A DNA stretch of 64,000 bases from Anaerolineales bacterium (GCA_030834895.1 JAUQXA010000060.1:1-64000), one strand, 5' to 3'. Positions 25,530 through 34,524 are shown, counted from the stretch's first letter. Made by a program: numbers and translations. Notes: generated by a model from the letters alone, not told the origin.

Positions 25530-27665
25530 TTATTTCTCGATCATCAATATCATGAAATCCTTGCCGGGATACTTGGATTCGTAACGAGTGTAAGTCCCGT
25601 TTGGATAGAGTTGCTTGAGCGCATTCTCGGTCACCAGGTCATCCGGGCGGTACATGATCATCTTGGGAGCAGGCACGCGCAACGTCTCGCCAAAGTTCTC
25701 GGGCCAGATTGCAAAATCACGGTTTGGGATTCCCGCCCAAACACCGGGCAGGCGCGTGTCCACCCAATGTGGAAATGGCACGATCCAGACCGAATCAGTC
25801 GTCCCATATTTCTCACGGAAGTCACTAATCAACGCGCCCATCTCGGAAGTATTCCACGCGCCCATTTTGAAGCTCTTATCGAACGTGTTGAAGACGAGCC
25901 CATAGTTTTGATATGCGGATACCGCGAACAACAGGACCGTCAAACCGTAGGCGATGATGGTCCTGCGTTTGTTTCCGCCCAGGCTGGATACAAACCCGTC
26001 GAGAGCCAGCCCGCTGACAACGAAAACCGCCACCGCCGCGCCGCCTGTACGATTCAACGACGGATTCTCGCCGGGAAAAGCAAGCGAAAGCACAGACGGC
26101 AACAGCAGGATGGGGATCGAAACCAGCAGGAGCAAATCGCGCCAATCGCGCTGGCGGACGTAACGCACAACTAACAGCAAAATACCAATCACGAATAATG
26201 CCCCTGTCACTACATCCAATGCGGGACGCCCCGGTATGGAATGGACCCAAATGCTGCCATTGTCCCAGTTGAACATCAACAGGGCCTTGTATAAATTGGT
26301 AAGGAATATCTGCCATGCAGGCGCAGGCAGGGCAGACTCGGCTGCCGTCAAGCGGGTCATGGCGCGGTAGCCGAAGATGTCGGGGTTGGACATCCAATAC
26401 CGCAGGAGCGGCAAAAAGACAATGAGCGAAACCATCACCAGCAGGATGAGCCACCACAGGGATTGTACGGCGCTATCCTTTGTCCGCATGTGAAGCACAT
26501 AAATCACGAAGGCCGCAATCACCAAAAACGGCACGATGCGGAAGGGACTGTATCCATGCAAGCCAAGCCCGAGGAAAAGCCCCGCGAGAAGGAAGTCGTT
26601 TCGGCTGCGGGTGCGCAGTCCGCGAATCAAGTAGAAAAACATTGGCGCGACAAAGACCGGATACAAGGGAAAGCGCAACCCGATGCGGGAAATCAAATTA
26701 GGCCAGTAGGCAATTCCGAAAAGAAAGAGCGCAAACAATCCTGCGCGCGCTCCACCATATTCTTTGCCGAGCAGGTAAACATAGGGAATGGTCAAAATGC
26801 CGATCAATGCCGTCCCCAGCTTGAGACTTAGGAAGGAAAGTCCCGTGCGAAACACAAGGGCGGTGAACAAAGTCCAATACATCTGGATGGCTTCGCGCCC
26901 CGTATTGCGCGGGAAAAACACCCTGTATTGTCCCTGCGTGATGTCATACACATCGAGGATCTTTTCGGCGTGGTCGCTGAATGGCTCGGCGGGGACGGCG
27001 CCGATACGATAGAGCCTGAAAAAGAGCGCGCCACCAAAGGCAAGGGCTATCAGCACACCGAAGATTATCTTTTTGCGGCGGGTTTCGGGACTTGAATCCT
27101 GTGCAACTTTAGGAGTCCGCAGCCACAAGCCAAGGAAGAACAAGGTAATCGAGAGCAGCCAAAAACTGAGGTTGAACCAGGTGAAGACCCCGCCGCCAAA
27201 GTCCCAAAACGCAATCAGGGCAAAGATGATGGAAAAGATGAACGGGACAAGACGGGTGGTCAGGTCATCAGGGGTGTGACGATGAAGCGGCAGGACGGGC
27301 AAATGCCATTCGTTCTTGACGTAAGCCCAAAGGGCAAATCCCGCCGCAAAAACGTACAGTGCCAGCGCAATGTTCGCCTGACGGTTGGGCGGCTCCAACA
27401 AAGCCTGGGCGACCAGCGCCAAAAAGAGCGACAGCACGGAGCGCCAGGGAAAATAATCCACACGGACCGGTTCTTCGGGAACCTGCTCAGGGACGGCCTG
27501 TGCCACTTCCAATGCGAGTTCACGATCGAGTTCGGCACGGCGGCGGGCATCCCACAGGGATTGGATGAAATTAAAAAAGGAACGCCAGTCTTTCGTCACA
27601 GACTTGTAAAGGTCAAGGACAGTAGGTTCCTGTTCGGGTGTCTGCTGGGGTGTTTCGCGGGTCAT
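25530..27665 (-). CDS. Glycosyltransferase family 39-type membrane protein
   Basis: 711 residues: a soluble N-terminal ~75 (acidic, 'RDELALEVAQAVPEQVPEEPVRVDYFPW'), then about 12 TM helices and a C-terminal ~90-residue extracytoplasmic tail. The first outer loop reads 'GAVPAEPFSDHAEKILDVYDITQGQYRVFFPRNTGREAIQMYW', with the acidic residues and later 'YWPNLISRIGLRF' typical of GT-C/PMT enzymes in Chloroflexota. These enzymes use polyprenyl-phosphate sugars. Its stop overlaps the alternative start of the DUF2298 gene (TAATG), tying the two together. Confidence 0.88.
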   Translation of the reverse strand: MTRETPQQTPEQEPTVLDLYKSVTKDWRSFFNFIQSLWDARRRAELDRELALEVAQAVPEQVPEEPVRVDYFPWRSVLSLFLALVAQALLEPPNRQANIALALYVFAAGFALWAYVKNEWHLPVLPLHRHTPDDLTTRLVPFIFSIIFALIAFWDFGGGVFTWFNLSFWLLSITLFFLGLWLRTPKVAQDSSPETRRKKIIFGVLIALAFGGALFFRLYRIGAVPAEPFSDHAEKILDVYDITQGQYRVFFPRNTGREAIQMYWTLFTALVFRTGLSFLSLKLGTALIGILTIPYVYLLGKEYGGARAGLFALFLFGIAYWPNLISRIGLRFPLYPVFVAPMFFYLIRGLRTRSRNDFLLAGLFLGLGLHGYSPFRIVPFLVIAAFVIYVLHMRTKDSAVQSLWWLILLVMVSLIVFLPLLRYWMSNPDIFGYRAMTRLTAAESALPAPAWQIFLTNLYKALLMFNWDNGSIWVHSIPGRPALDVVTGALFVIGILLLVVRYVRQRDWRDLLLLVSIPILLLPSVLSLAFPGENPSLNRTGGAAVAVFVVSGLALDGFVSSLGGNKRRTIIAYGLTVLLFAVSAYQNYGLVFNTFDKSFKMGAWNTSEMGALISDFREKYGTTDSVWIVPFPHWVDTRLPGVWAGIPNRDFAIWPENFGETLRVPAPKMIMYRPDDLVTENALKQLYPNGTYTRYESKYPGKDFMILMIEK

Positions 27666-27726
27666 ATCCGCCCAAGTTTACTTCAACTTTGGATTTGGAT
27701 GGGTGATCTTATCTGGGATTTATGCG

Positions 27727-27760
27727 GTAGGGGGCGGGGTCATCCCGCCCCCTACTTTTT
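27727..27760 (-). terminator. GTAGGGGGCGGG hairpin with T-tail
   Basis: Stem GTAGGGGGCGGG (27727-27738) with its complement (27744-27755) and TTTTT after it on the plus strand. It sits between the methyltransferase and GT39 genes, both on the minus strand, so it is not a normal terminator for them by T-run polarity. It resembles the REP at 11034-11062 and may be the same repeat family. Confidence 0.55.
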
Positions 27761-28552
27761 CCTTGCCACGTAAAACGTGTACGCCCCCTGTGGATGGTCG
27801 GGCGCTTCAACAAATTTTCGCAGGTACTTTTCGGTGCAATATAAATTCCAGCGGGTCGAAGAAAGAATCCATTTCCCGAACAGGAAATGGGAAATCCAAC
27901 TCGGCAGCCCAAAATAGTGTCCCCACTCCAGCGCGGACAATGCCTGCGGCGAGAAGTAATGCCACCAACGCTCCAGCGTGAATCCGTTGGCTTCGAGCCG
28001 CGCCTGCCAGACGGCTGGGTCGTCGCAGTGGTGATGGCGGGAAATCTTGTTGAAGAAGGCGCGGTACAAATTCCCCAGCGAACGCAGACCAATCTTGTCC
28101 AACGCGCGCCCGATGGACAGGGTCGGCAGGAAGTTGTGATTCGGCACGCAAAAAACAAACGGTGCGCCGGGCTTCAACACGCGGCTGGTTTCGCGCACAA
28201 CGATGTCAATATGCGGGATATGCTCCAGCACCGAGTTGGAAAACGCGGAGGAAAAATACCCATCGGAAAAAGGCATCGTCCCGCCGTCAGATTCCACCAG
28301 CAGGTTGTATTTCCCATAGGGCTTCGCCTCGTGAATGGGACCATGCCAGGGGTCGAGTCCCACGTCGATATCGTGGTCAAACGTCAGCGCGGCAAAGTTG
28401 CCGTCGCCGCAGCCCACATCCAAAATCGGGGAAGGCAGGTCGAGGTCCTGGTAGTAGGCGCTTTCGACGGCGCGTAAAAAGGCGCGGAAGTAGGGAAGTC
28501 CGCCGAGATGGAGGAAGAGAAAATCCTTCGATTGACGATTGCTCATTCTCAT
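27752..28552 (-). CDS. Class I SAM-dependent methyltransferase
   Basis: 266 residues. Motif I is 'ILDVGCGDGNFAALTF' (43-58), then 'DVGLDPWHGPI' (motif II acidic residue) and 'MPFSDGYFSSAFSNSVLEHIPHIDIVVRETSRVLKPGAPFVFCVPN', a standard type-11 methyltransferase core. The C-terminal ~100 residues are longer than the core and aromatic-rich, perhaps contacting the membrane or lipid substrate. Its ATG overlaps the upstream GT4 stop (TAATG). Expected to methylate a sugar or lipid-linked intermediate of the surrounding glycan pathway; the exact substrate is not visible. Confidence 0.88.
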   Translation of the reverse strand: MRMSNRQSKDFLFLHLGGLPYFRAFLRAVESAYYQDLDLPSPILDVGCGDGNFAALTFDHDIDVGLDPWHGPIHEAKPYGKYNLLVESDGGTMPFSDGYFSSAFSNSVLEHIPHIDIVVRETSRVLKPGAPFVFCVPNHNFLPTLSIGRALDKIGLRSLGNLYRAFFNKISRHHHCDDPAVWQARLEANGFTLERWWHYFSPQALSALEWGHYFGLPSWISHFLFGKWILSSTRWNLYCTEKYLRKFVEAPDHPQGAYTFYVARKK

Positions 28553-29706
28553 TATTTCATCAACCTTTGGAATAACTTTTCATATTCCTGTGCGATGGAA
28601 TCGGGGTCGTAGGATTTTTTGATCGCGTCCAAATCACCGCGATATTTTCCTGGATTGTCCAACACGCCGAGAATTGACTCTGCCAACGAAGCTGAGTCTC
28701 CGATTTGAGAGACCAATCCCATGCCATGCATCTGGACAGGTCGGCGCACGCCCGGCAGCGCAGACGGCACACAGGGAACGCCGCTCATCATCGCTTCGAT
28801 TTGAACCAAGCCAAACGCTTCGGTGGAGTTGAGCGAGGGGACGGTCAACACGTCGAGATTGGGATAAAACGCCGCCATCTGGACGGGATCGAGGTTGCCG
28901 AGGAATGTCCAATGCCCCTGAACTTCATATTCGCGGATGCGCGGCATGAGTCGAGCTGAATAATCCTGCTCACCCATCACATCCTGATAGGTCCCGGCAA
29001 ATAACACCTGCGCCTTGGGATATTTTTCCAAAATGACAGGGAGCGCGTCCAGCAAAACTTCCACGCCCTTTTCAGACGCAAAGCGCGCCGCCATGCCGAT
29101 GACGGGCTTGCGGACATCGATGTGATGCTCACAGGCAAAAGCGGAAACGCCCATTGGCAACGGAGAAGGCAATTCAACAGGTGGCAGGATCGGAGTCAGC
29201 TTGGATTTGTAGCGCGAGAGGAAGGGCGAGTTGTCGGCGTAGTCCTGGGTGTAGGTGACGATGTGATTCGCCAGCCGTCCCGCCATGTCGTTTTGAAAGT
29301 CCACCACAAAGTTGACGAAGCGGTTGAACACGCCCATTGGCAGTTGCACGTCGCAGTGATAGGTCAGGACGGCGGGCCTGCCAAACAAACGGGCGCGGAG
29401 GGCAACGCCGGGCGCGTCGAATTGCGGAAGATGAAGCTGCACGACGTCATGCTGGGCGACCAGTTTCGTGGCGACCAGCCCAAAGGTCGGCGCGAGAACT
29501 CCCTTGCTCACCCGTGCCATCACGGGGACACGAATCACGCGCACGCCGTCCATTATCTCTTCGGGCGGAAGCGACGGGTCGTAATGTGTGGTCATCACTG
29601 TGACTTGATGTCCGCGTCTGGCGAAGGCTCGCGCGAGGCGCTCGGCGTAGATGGTCAGTCCGCTGGTGTGCGGACGGTAATAGGTCAATACGGTCAGGAT
29701 TTTCAT
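28552..29706 (-). CDS. Glycosyltransferase family 4 (GT-B)
   Basis: 384 residues. The N-terminal half begins 'MKILTVLTYYRPHTSGLTIYAERLARAFARRGHQVTVMT' (GT4 acceptor-side Rossmann). The C-terminal half has 'GMAARFASEKGVEVLLDALPVIL', 'LFAGTYQDVMGEQDY' and the E-x7-E nucleotide-sugar motif in 'EAFGLVQIEAMMSGVPCV'. A retaining transferase acting in the cytoplasm on the growing glycan or lipid. First of a coupled GT4-methyltransferase pair; 27 bp separate it from the sulfatase-like gene upstream. Confidence 0.92.
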   Translation of the reverse strand: MKILTVLTYYRPHTSGLTIYAERLARAFARRGHQVTVMTTHYDPSLPPEEIMDGVRVIRVPVMARVSKGVLAPTFGLVATKLVAQHDVVQLHLPQFDAPGVALRARLFGRPAVLTYHCDVQLPMGVFNRFVNFVVDFQNDMAGRLANHIVTYTQDYADNSPFLSRYKSKLTPILPPVELPSPLPMGVSAFACEHHIDVRKPVIGMAARFASEKGVEVLLDALPVILEKYPKAQVLFAGTYQDVMGEQDYSARLMPRIREYEVQGHWTFLGNLDPVQMAAFYPNLDVLTVPSLNSTEAFGLVQIEAMMSGVPCVPSALPGVRRPVQMHGMGLVSQIGDSASLAESILGVLDNPGKYRGDLDAIKKSYDPDSIAQEYEKLFQRLMK

Positions 29707-29733
29707 ACGGCGGGGGATTATAACGCAGAGAAA

Positions 29734-31251
29734 TCACAGTTCAGGTTCATTGACTTCCACATATTTCGCTTTCAATTCCTTGAGTAATGCGTCTGCAATT
29801 TCCTTCTCCGAAACGGACAGGTCGGTCAGTTCCTCTGGATCAGCTTCGATGTCAAACAGTTGAATCATTTTTCCGTCGCCGCCAAGTTCTTCCCGATAAC
29901 CGGAGTAATATACGAGCTTGTATTTGCCCCTGACTAGCATTCCCGTTGCCTCGGCCAGGACCTGCTTCTGTTCGCTGTGATAGGACTGGAAGGCGTAAAC
30001 GCTCCGTTCTGGGTCTGGCGCGGATGGAGCAAAGGGCGGCAGGATTTCACCCTCCGTCCAGTCAGCGGACTTTTGTCCGGTGACGTGCAACAGGGTTGGC
30101 AGGAGGTCCACTGCGCTGGTGTGAGCGTAAATGTCGGTGCGGGCAGTGTTGCCAGGCGGCAGAATCAGCAGCGGGACACGCATCAGCGGCTGATAAAACG
30201 ATGGAGTGATATGTCCTTGAATTCCGCGCTCGAACATCTCGCCGTGATCCGAGGTGAAGACCAGCCAGGTATTCTCCAGCACTCCCGATAACTCAAGCTG
30301 GTCGAACAGCCTGCCAAACTCACGGTCGAGGTAAAGAATAAACTCGTCGTATTCGCGGCGCTTGGTAACCATCAAATCGAAGGGGCGGACAGGCGCAAAA
30401 ATATCATTGGGCTTTTCGGCGACTTCGAAACCGTCATTTTCAAAATAGCCATAGAACTCACGCGGCGGAGTATATGGATCATGCGGAGGCATGAAATGGA
30501 AGTAACCCAAAAACGGCTGGGGAAGTTGGGGTAATTCATCATTCAGCCAGTCAATCGCATCTTCCATCAGGTAGTGATCGTCGCCCTTAATGGTGGGAAC
30601 TCCGATGGGAAAGAATTTCCTGTAGGCTTTAAGCTTGTTTTCGTTGTGCGCTTTGTAAAGAGCAGACAGGAACAACGAGTATGAAAGCCCCTTGTCCTTG
30701 ACCATGATCCGCTGCCAGGCGACGTTTGCCGCGTCGTCGTCGTTCTTGAAGAGGGATTGGACCAACCCGCTGCCGGTCAACAGCAACTGCTCGTAGGGGA
30801 TGAACTCCGTCAGGTCGGCGGAGAACTGATCGAGGAAGCGGACCACATGCGGGTTGTGTGAATAGGCGATTCGGTAATAGGAATCAAAAGCGTGGAAGAT
30901 GCTCTTGTCGGCATATTCATCGACTACGCCGTCTTCAAAACGAAAGGCGCGATGCTTCCACGGCAGGACACCTGTTAATATGGAAGCTGTCCCCGGCACG
31001 GTGAAACTTCCCGCCGCAAAATGGTTGTGATAGACCACCGCCCTTTCCGCCATTTTCGTCAGGTTCGGGGCTGTCTCTCTTGCATATCCGTGAATCGAAA
31101 GGTGATACGCCGAAAAGGCATCGAAGACGATCACCAGCACGTTTGGTTTCCCGTCCTGTGCTTGGGCGGATTGCGTCAGCGGGGGGACGAACAGATTTAA
31201 GGAAGTCAGAGCAGCCAGTTTCAAAAAATCACGCCTGTTCAAATGCGACAT
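29734..31251 (-). CDS. Tat-exported sulfatase-fold enzyme (alkaline phosphatase superfamily)
   Basis: 505 residues. A twin-arginine signal 'NRRDFLKLAALTSLNLF' is followed by a cut site near 'AQAQ'. The catalytic fold starts 'PNVLVIVFDAFSAYHLSIHGY' (metal Asp44). The nucleophile loop is 'SFTVPGTASILTG': the Cys/Ser-x-Pro-x-Arg of true sulfatases is replaced by Thr84-x-Pro-Gly-Thr. 'FTSDHGEMFERG' supplies Asp/His metal ligands. A Thr nucleophile is usual in phosphoethanolamine and phosphoglycerol transferases and phosphodiesterases of this superfamily, so sulfatase activity should not be assumed. RBS AGGAGAAAC. It lies inside the glycan block. Confidence 0.87.
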   Translation of the reverse strand: MSHLNRRDFLKLAALTSLNLFVPPLTQSAQAQDGKPNVLVIVFDAFSAYHLSIHGYARETAPNLTKMAERAVVYHNHFAAGSFTVPGTASILTGVLPWKHRAFRFEDGVVDEYADKSIFHAFDSYYRIAYSHNPHVVRFLDQFSADLTEFIPYEQLLLTGSGLVQSLFKNDDDAANVAWQRIMVKDKGLSYSLFLSALYKAHNENKLKAYRKFFPIGVPTIKGDDHYLMEDAIDWLNDELPQLPQPFLGYFHFMPPHDPYTPPREFYGYFENDGFEVAEKPNDIFAPVRPFDLMVTKRREYDEFILYLDREFGRLFDQLELSGVLENTWLVFTSDHGEMFERGIQGHITPSFYQPLMRVPLLILPPGNTARTDIYAHTSAVDLLPTLLHVTGQKSADWTEGEILPPFAPSAPDPERSVYAFQSYHSEQKQVLAEATGMLVRGKYKLVYYSGYREELGGDGKMIQLFDIEADPEELTDLSVSEKEIADALLKELKAKYVEVNEPEL

Positions 31252-31259
31252 TGTTTCTC

Positions 31260-31832
31260 CTACAAATTGCGGAACACCAAAACGACAAACCCGACCAAAT
31301 CGAAGAACAGGTAAAGGGAGGTCAGGAGTGAAATCTTTTCAAGCGCGGCAGTGACAAATTTCAGCGGCTTCTCGAATTTCAGAATCAGCCAGGTCGGGAT
31401 GACGACTGTCGGCAGGACAACAACAAACACCGCCGCGTATAAAAATCTCAGTGGACGTCTGAGCGATGCAAAGAAGATAATCCAACTTTCAGGGAAGGGA
31501 GCATTCAGGAAGAAATACAACTGTCCCGCTATTGCCCACAATGTCAGGATAGTTGCCAGCGTCGACATCAGGGCAACGCGACGCTCCCCGCTCCACGTCA
31601 TCGAGACCAGAAATCCCAACAACGCAGCCGTCAGAAACAGCAACCAACTTTCCGCGAAGGCAAAGACCAGCCCATAGGAAGCCACGCCAATCGAATCCCA
31701 AAAGTTCGAGCGCTCCGCAATCCACTCCACGTCGTTGAAGATCAGGATGATCGCCCAGACGTGAATCGGAAAGGCGCAGGCAAGGAATAAAGTCCAAAGT
31801 CCCTGGCGGGAATAATGCTTGAATATCTTCAC
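31260..31832 (-). CDS. Five-TM membrane protein of unknown family
   Basis: 190 residues starting at a GTG (31832) with GAGG four bases upstream. About five TM helices cover nearly the whole chain. Charged turns 'WSGERR' and 'SLRRPLRF' face the cytoplasm. I do not recognise a family or catalytic motif. It lies 12 bp downstream of the epimerase gene and 8 bp upstream of the sulfatase-fold gene, so it is probably an accessory of the same envelope pathway. Confidence 0.75.
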   Translation of the reverse strand: MKIFKHYSRQGLWTLFLACAFPIHVWAIILIFNDVEWIAERSNFWDSIGVASYGLVFAFAESWLLFLTAALLGFLVSMTWSGERRVALMSTLATILTLWAIAGQLYFFLNAPFPESWIIFFASLRRPLRFLYAAVFVVVLPTVVIPTWLILKFEKPLKFVTAALEKISLLTSLYLFFDLVGFVVLVFRNL

Positions 31833-31844
31833 CCAAACCTCATG

Positions 31845-32864
31845 CTAAAAGAGATTTTTATTTTCCATAACCCAATCGAACAATTTCCGCACACCGTTCT
31901 CGACGTTGACTTGCGGCTTCCAGCCCAATTCCTTTTCTGCTTTGTGAATGTCGGCGTAGAACACACGCTGGTCGCCGGGGCGCCAGTCGCCGCGGGCAAC
32001 TCGAAGCGACCTGCCAAGCAATTTCTCCAGCTTCGGCTGGAACTCCGCCCAAATCGACATCACATTTTGCGGTCCGCCGCCGAGGTTGTAGACCTGACCC
32101 CTGGCAACGTCGATCTTTTCGACGGCGAGGTCGTAGGCATCGAGCAGATCATCCACGAAGAGAATATCGCGGACTTGCTTGCCATCGCCGTAGATGGTGA
32201 TGGGCTTGCCCGTCGCCGCCGCAATGATGAACCACGCCACCCAACCCTGATCTTCTATACCGAACTGCCGCGTGCCGTAAATGCAAGACTGACGATAGAC
32301 CACAGTTGGTAGTCCATAGATGCGGGCGTAATCACGGACGTATTGATCGCCTGTACCTTTTGAACAGCCGTACGGGGAATGGAAATCCAACGGCTGGGTT
32401 TCGGGACAGCCGTCCACCAAATCTCTGTAACGCCAGCGGGTCGGTTCCTCGAACAACGCCGCATCCTCCATACCCCCGTAGACCTTGTTGGTTGAAGCAT
32501 AAATGAAGATGGGATTCCGTCCCGATATGCGTGCGGCTTCAAGCACATTGAACGTGCCAAGTGCATTGGATTCAAAATCATCGCGCGGATCAATGACCGA
32601 AGTTGTCACCGCCACCTGTCCTGCGAGATGGACGATCACATCCGCGCTGCGGGCTGATTCGGTTATCCTGTCGGCGTCGCGCACATCGCCGACGACCAGC
32701 CGAAAAGCATTTTCCCCGAATTCCCCTTTCAACCATTCGATATTACGTTTGGTGCGGGAGAGGTTATCGTAAACCGTGACATTCTCGCCGCGTTTCAACA
32801 GGCGGTGAACGTAATTCGAACCGATAAAACCCGCGCCGCCTGTGATGAGATAGTTTTTCTTCAT
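31845..32864 (-). CDS. SDR sugar epimerase, CDP-paratose/tyvelose 2-epimerase-like
   Basis: 339 residues. NAD-binding 'GGAGFIGSN' at 9-17; catalytic Tyr165-x3-Lys169 in 'DFHSPYGCSKGTGDQYV'; 'HLAGQVAVTTSVIDPRDDFESNALGTFNVLEA', 'STNKVYGGME' and 'DQGWVAWFI' closely follow RfbE, the CDP-tyvelose/paratose 2-epimerase, rather than GalE. So it likely inverts C2 of a CDP-3,6-dideoxyhexose or a related nucleotide sugar. No CDP-dideoxyhexose synthesis genes are in the window, so a different NDP-sugar is possible. The start has no strong SD. Confidence 0.87.
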   Translation of the reverse strand: MKKNYLITGGAGFIGSNYVHRLLKRGENVTVYDNLSRTKRNIEWLKGEFGENAFRLVVGDVRDADRITESARSADVIVHLAGQVAVTTSVIDPRDDFESNALGTFNVLEAARISGRNPIFIYASTNKVYGGMEDAALFEEPTRWRYRDLVDGCPETQPLDFHSPYGCSKGTGDQYVRDYARIYGLPTVVYRQSCIYGTRQFGIEDQGWVAWFIIAAATGKPITIYGDGKQVRDILFVDDLLDAYDLAVEKIDVARGQVYNLGGGPQNVMSIWAEFQPKLEKLLGRSLRVARGDWRPGDQRVFYADIHKAEKELGWKPQVNVENGVRKLFDWVMENKNLF

Positions 32865-32878
32865 TCACTTAACTCCAA

Positions 32879-32964
32879 ATGTCGTTGCGAGGAGCGACAG
32901 CGACGAAGCAATCTCATAATTATCTGGAGATTGCTTCGTCGGGCTGGTGCCCTCACAATTACAT
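32879..32964. repeat. Inverted-repeat element with GTCGTTGCGAGG ends
   Basis: The outer ends ATGTCGTTGCGAGG and CCTCACAATTACAT are imperfect inverted copies. Inside, GACGAAGCAATCTC and GAGATTGCTTCGTC are perfect 14-bp arms. It occupies most of the gap between the epimerase and LPG-synthase-like genes. Same family as 9061-9220 and 42860-42932. Confidence 0.75.
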
Positions 32965-32967
32965 TAT

Positions 32968-33957
32968 CTATTCTTCTTTCTTCCTCAAAGCCATCAATTG
33001 CCGATAAACACCTGCCAGCGTTTCACCTTCTCGTGAAAGTCCGATCCCGCCAAGCACGGTGCTGTTGAGGTAATTGTACAAACGGGCAGTCAACGCCACC
33101 GCCAGTGACGTGGACTGGTCTTTGGTAAACAAAGTCAACGCTGCGCTGATCGCGCCTTCGAAGGTGCCAATTGCACCGGGCAGGGCCGGGATGGCTCCGC
33201 CGAATGCCGTCGCGCCAAGCACGAAGTACATCCAATTGAACTCGGCTTGCGGGAAGAATGACAGCGTGATGAGGTAATACGCCACCAACGCCACAACCCA
33301 GTTGAAGGTCATCCAGAGCAGGAAGCGCAAGAAAAGCCAGCCATCGGTGAGGACGGCGAGCCCGTTCAGGAAGGATTCGAGAAAATGTCCACCGAATCTT
33401 TGAAGGAAAGTCCAGCGCGTGCTCAACTTGTGGAAGAGGTCCAGCGCCCATTGACGGTTGCGGGCAAGGACATACATCATCACCAGACCGAGGAGCATGA
33501 CCCCGCCCATAATGTAGCCAATCCGCGCCGAGCCTTGGGAGTCGGTCACGAAGGGAAGACCGATCAGTAACAGCGCGGCGGAGAAGACCACGTCCACCAC
33601 GCGCTCGATGACAATGGTCGGCAGGACCTCGCCGAACGCCATGCCCGACTTGCGACTTAGTAAAAAGGCCCGTCCCAACTCGCCGAGGCGGAAGGGCAGG
33701 AAGTTGTTCAGCAAATAGCCTTCGCTGACGGTGAACATCACGTCCACATATCTGGGCTTATCGCGCAGGAGCGTCTGCCAAACCTTGGCACGAATAAACA
33801 TCCAGATGAAGGACAAAACAGCCGAGCCAGCCAGGATGCGGTAATTCGCATTGCGGATTGCATTCCAAGTGGCACGGACATCGACAAAATATAGAATCGC
33901 GGCAATCAGCAGGATGCTGACCAACGCGCCGGGGAGCCATTTTTTTATATCTTTCAT
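32968..33957 (-). CDS. LPG-synthase-TM (UPF0104) membrane protein
   Basis: 329 residues with about eight TM helices. The first helix reads 'WLPGALVSILLIAAILYFVDVRATW'. 'GYLLNNFLPFRLGELGRAFLLSRKSGMAFGEVLPTIVIERVVDVVF' is the conserved core of the UPF0104/AglD-like family, and 'LGATAFGGAIPALPGAIGTFEGA' near residue 245 is its second signature. These proteins are linked to flipping or modifying lipids and lipid-linked glycans. No soluble LPG synthase domain is attached. It is the first gene of the minus-strand glycan block, 103 bp upstream of the epimerase. Confidence 0.88.
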   Translation of the reverse strand: MKDIKKWLPGALVSILLIAAILYFVDVRATWNAIRNANYRILAGSAVLSFIWMFIRAKVWQTLLRDKPRYVDVMFTVSEGYLLNNFLPFRLGELGRAFLLSRKSGMAFGEVLPTIVIERVVDVVFSAALLLIGLPFVTDSQGSARIGYIMGGVMLLGLVMMYVLARNRQWALDLFHKLSTRWTFLQRFGGHFLESFLNGLAVLTDGWLFLRFLLWMTFNWVVALVAYYLITLSFFPQAEFNWMYFVLGATAFGGAIPALPGAIGTFEGAISAALTLFTKDQSTSLAVALTARLYNYLNSTVLGGIGLSREGETLAGVYRQLMALRKKEE

Positions 33958-34004
33958 GTTTGATTCACAGTTTTGGATTGACAGTTTCTATAACAACAAT
34001 TTTT

Positions 34005-34036
34005 GCCACGGATTACACAGATGAGCACGGATTTTT
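34005..34036. repeat. CCACGGATTACACAGATG-type repeat, left of the GxxExxY gene
   Basis: GCCACGGATTACACAGATGAGCACGGATTT lies 9 bp from the gene's 3' end. A related, partly inverted copy is at 34443-34524 beyond its 5' end. The pair brackets the gene. Confidence 0.65.
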
Positions 34037-34044
34037 CTTTTGGT

Positions 34045-34407
34045 TTATCGGATGACTCTGCGATGGTCAAGGGAGCCTCCGCCAAAGTTGAGCAAGAGGG
34101 CAAGGCGTAAGCCCGTTGCCGCGAGATAATGCATGGCTTGGGCATAGTGACTTCCGCTAAACTTGGAGACGGCTTTGATCTCAACAATAACCTTACCATC
34201 GATTACCAGATCGGCTTCAAATATGCCAACTTCAACATCTTTGTAGGTAACAGGAAGCTTGACTTTTCGCTCAAACGGAATATTTCGTAAAGTTAATTCT
34301 CTTTCCAGCGCAGTTTGGTAGACGGACTCTAAAAAGCCAGGACCTAAAACCGAGTGGACTTCCATGGCAGCACCGATGACGGCGAAGTACAATTCTTTAT
34401 AAAGCAA
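34045..34407 (-). CDS. GxxExxY protein (PD-(D/E)xK-like)
   Basis: About 120 residues. The namesake motif is in 'GPGFLESVYQTALERELTLR' (GFLESVY). 'GIFEADLVIDGKVIVEIKAV' (D and E-x-K) has the PD-(D/E)xK nuclease pattern. The start is uncertain: the first good codon is TTG 34407 and homologues begin at a similar point ('LYKELYFAVIGAAMEVH'). No neighbour links it to a pathway; the gene sits alone between two repeats with different base composition. The family's role is not established. Confidence 0.85.
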   Translation of the reverse strand: MLYKELYFAVIGAAMEVHSVLGPGFLESVYQTALERELTLRNIPFERKVKLPVTYKDVEVGIFEADLVIDGKVIVEIKAVSKFSGSHYAQAMHYLAATGLRLALLLNFGGGSLDHRRVIR

Positions 34408-34442
34408 CTCTGTCTTATCGCTTCCAAAAAATTAAGACCTTT

Positions 34443-34524
34443 GCCACAGATTACACGGACGCTTCGCGCACGGATTTTTTAACCGTTTTAAAAACAATCC
34501 GTGAAAATCAGCGAAATCCGTGGC
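34443..34524. repeat. Inverted CCACAGATTACACGGA repeat, right of the GxxExxY gene
   Basis: It starts GCCACAGATTACACGGACGC and ends with GCGAAATCCGTGGC, an inverted relative. The middle has AACCGTTTTAAAAAC. Same sequence family as 34005-34036; it ends 11 bp before the lepA stop codon. Confidence 0.65.
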
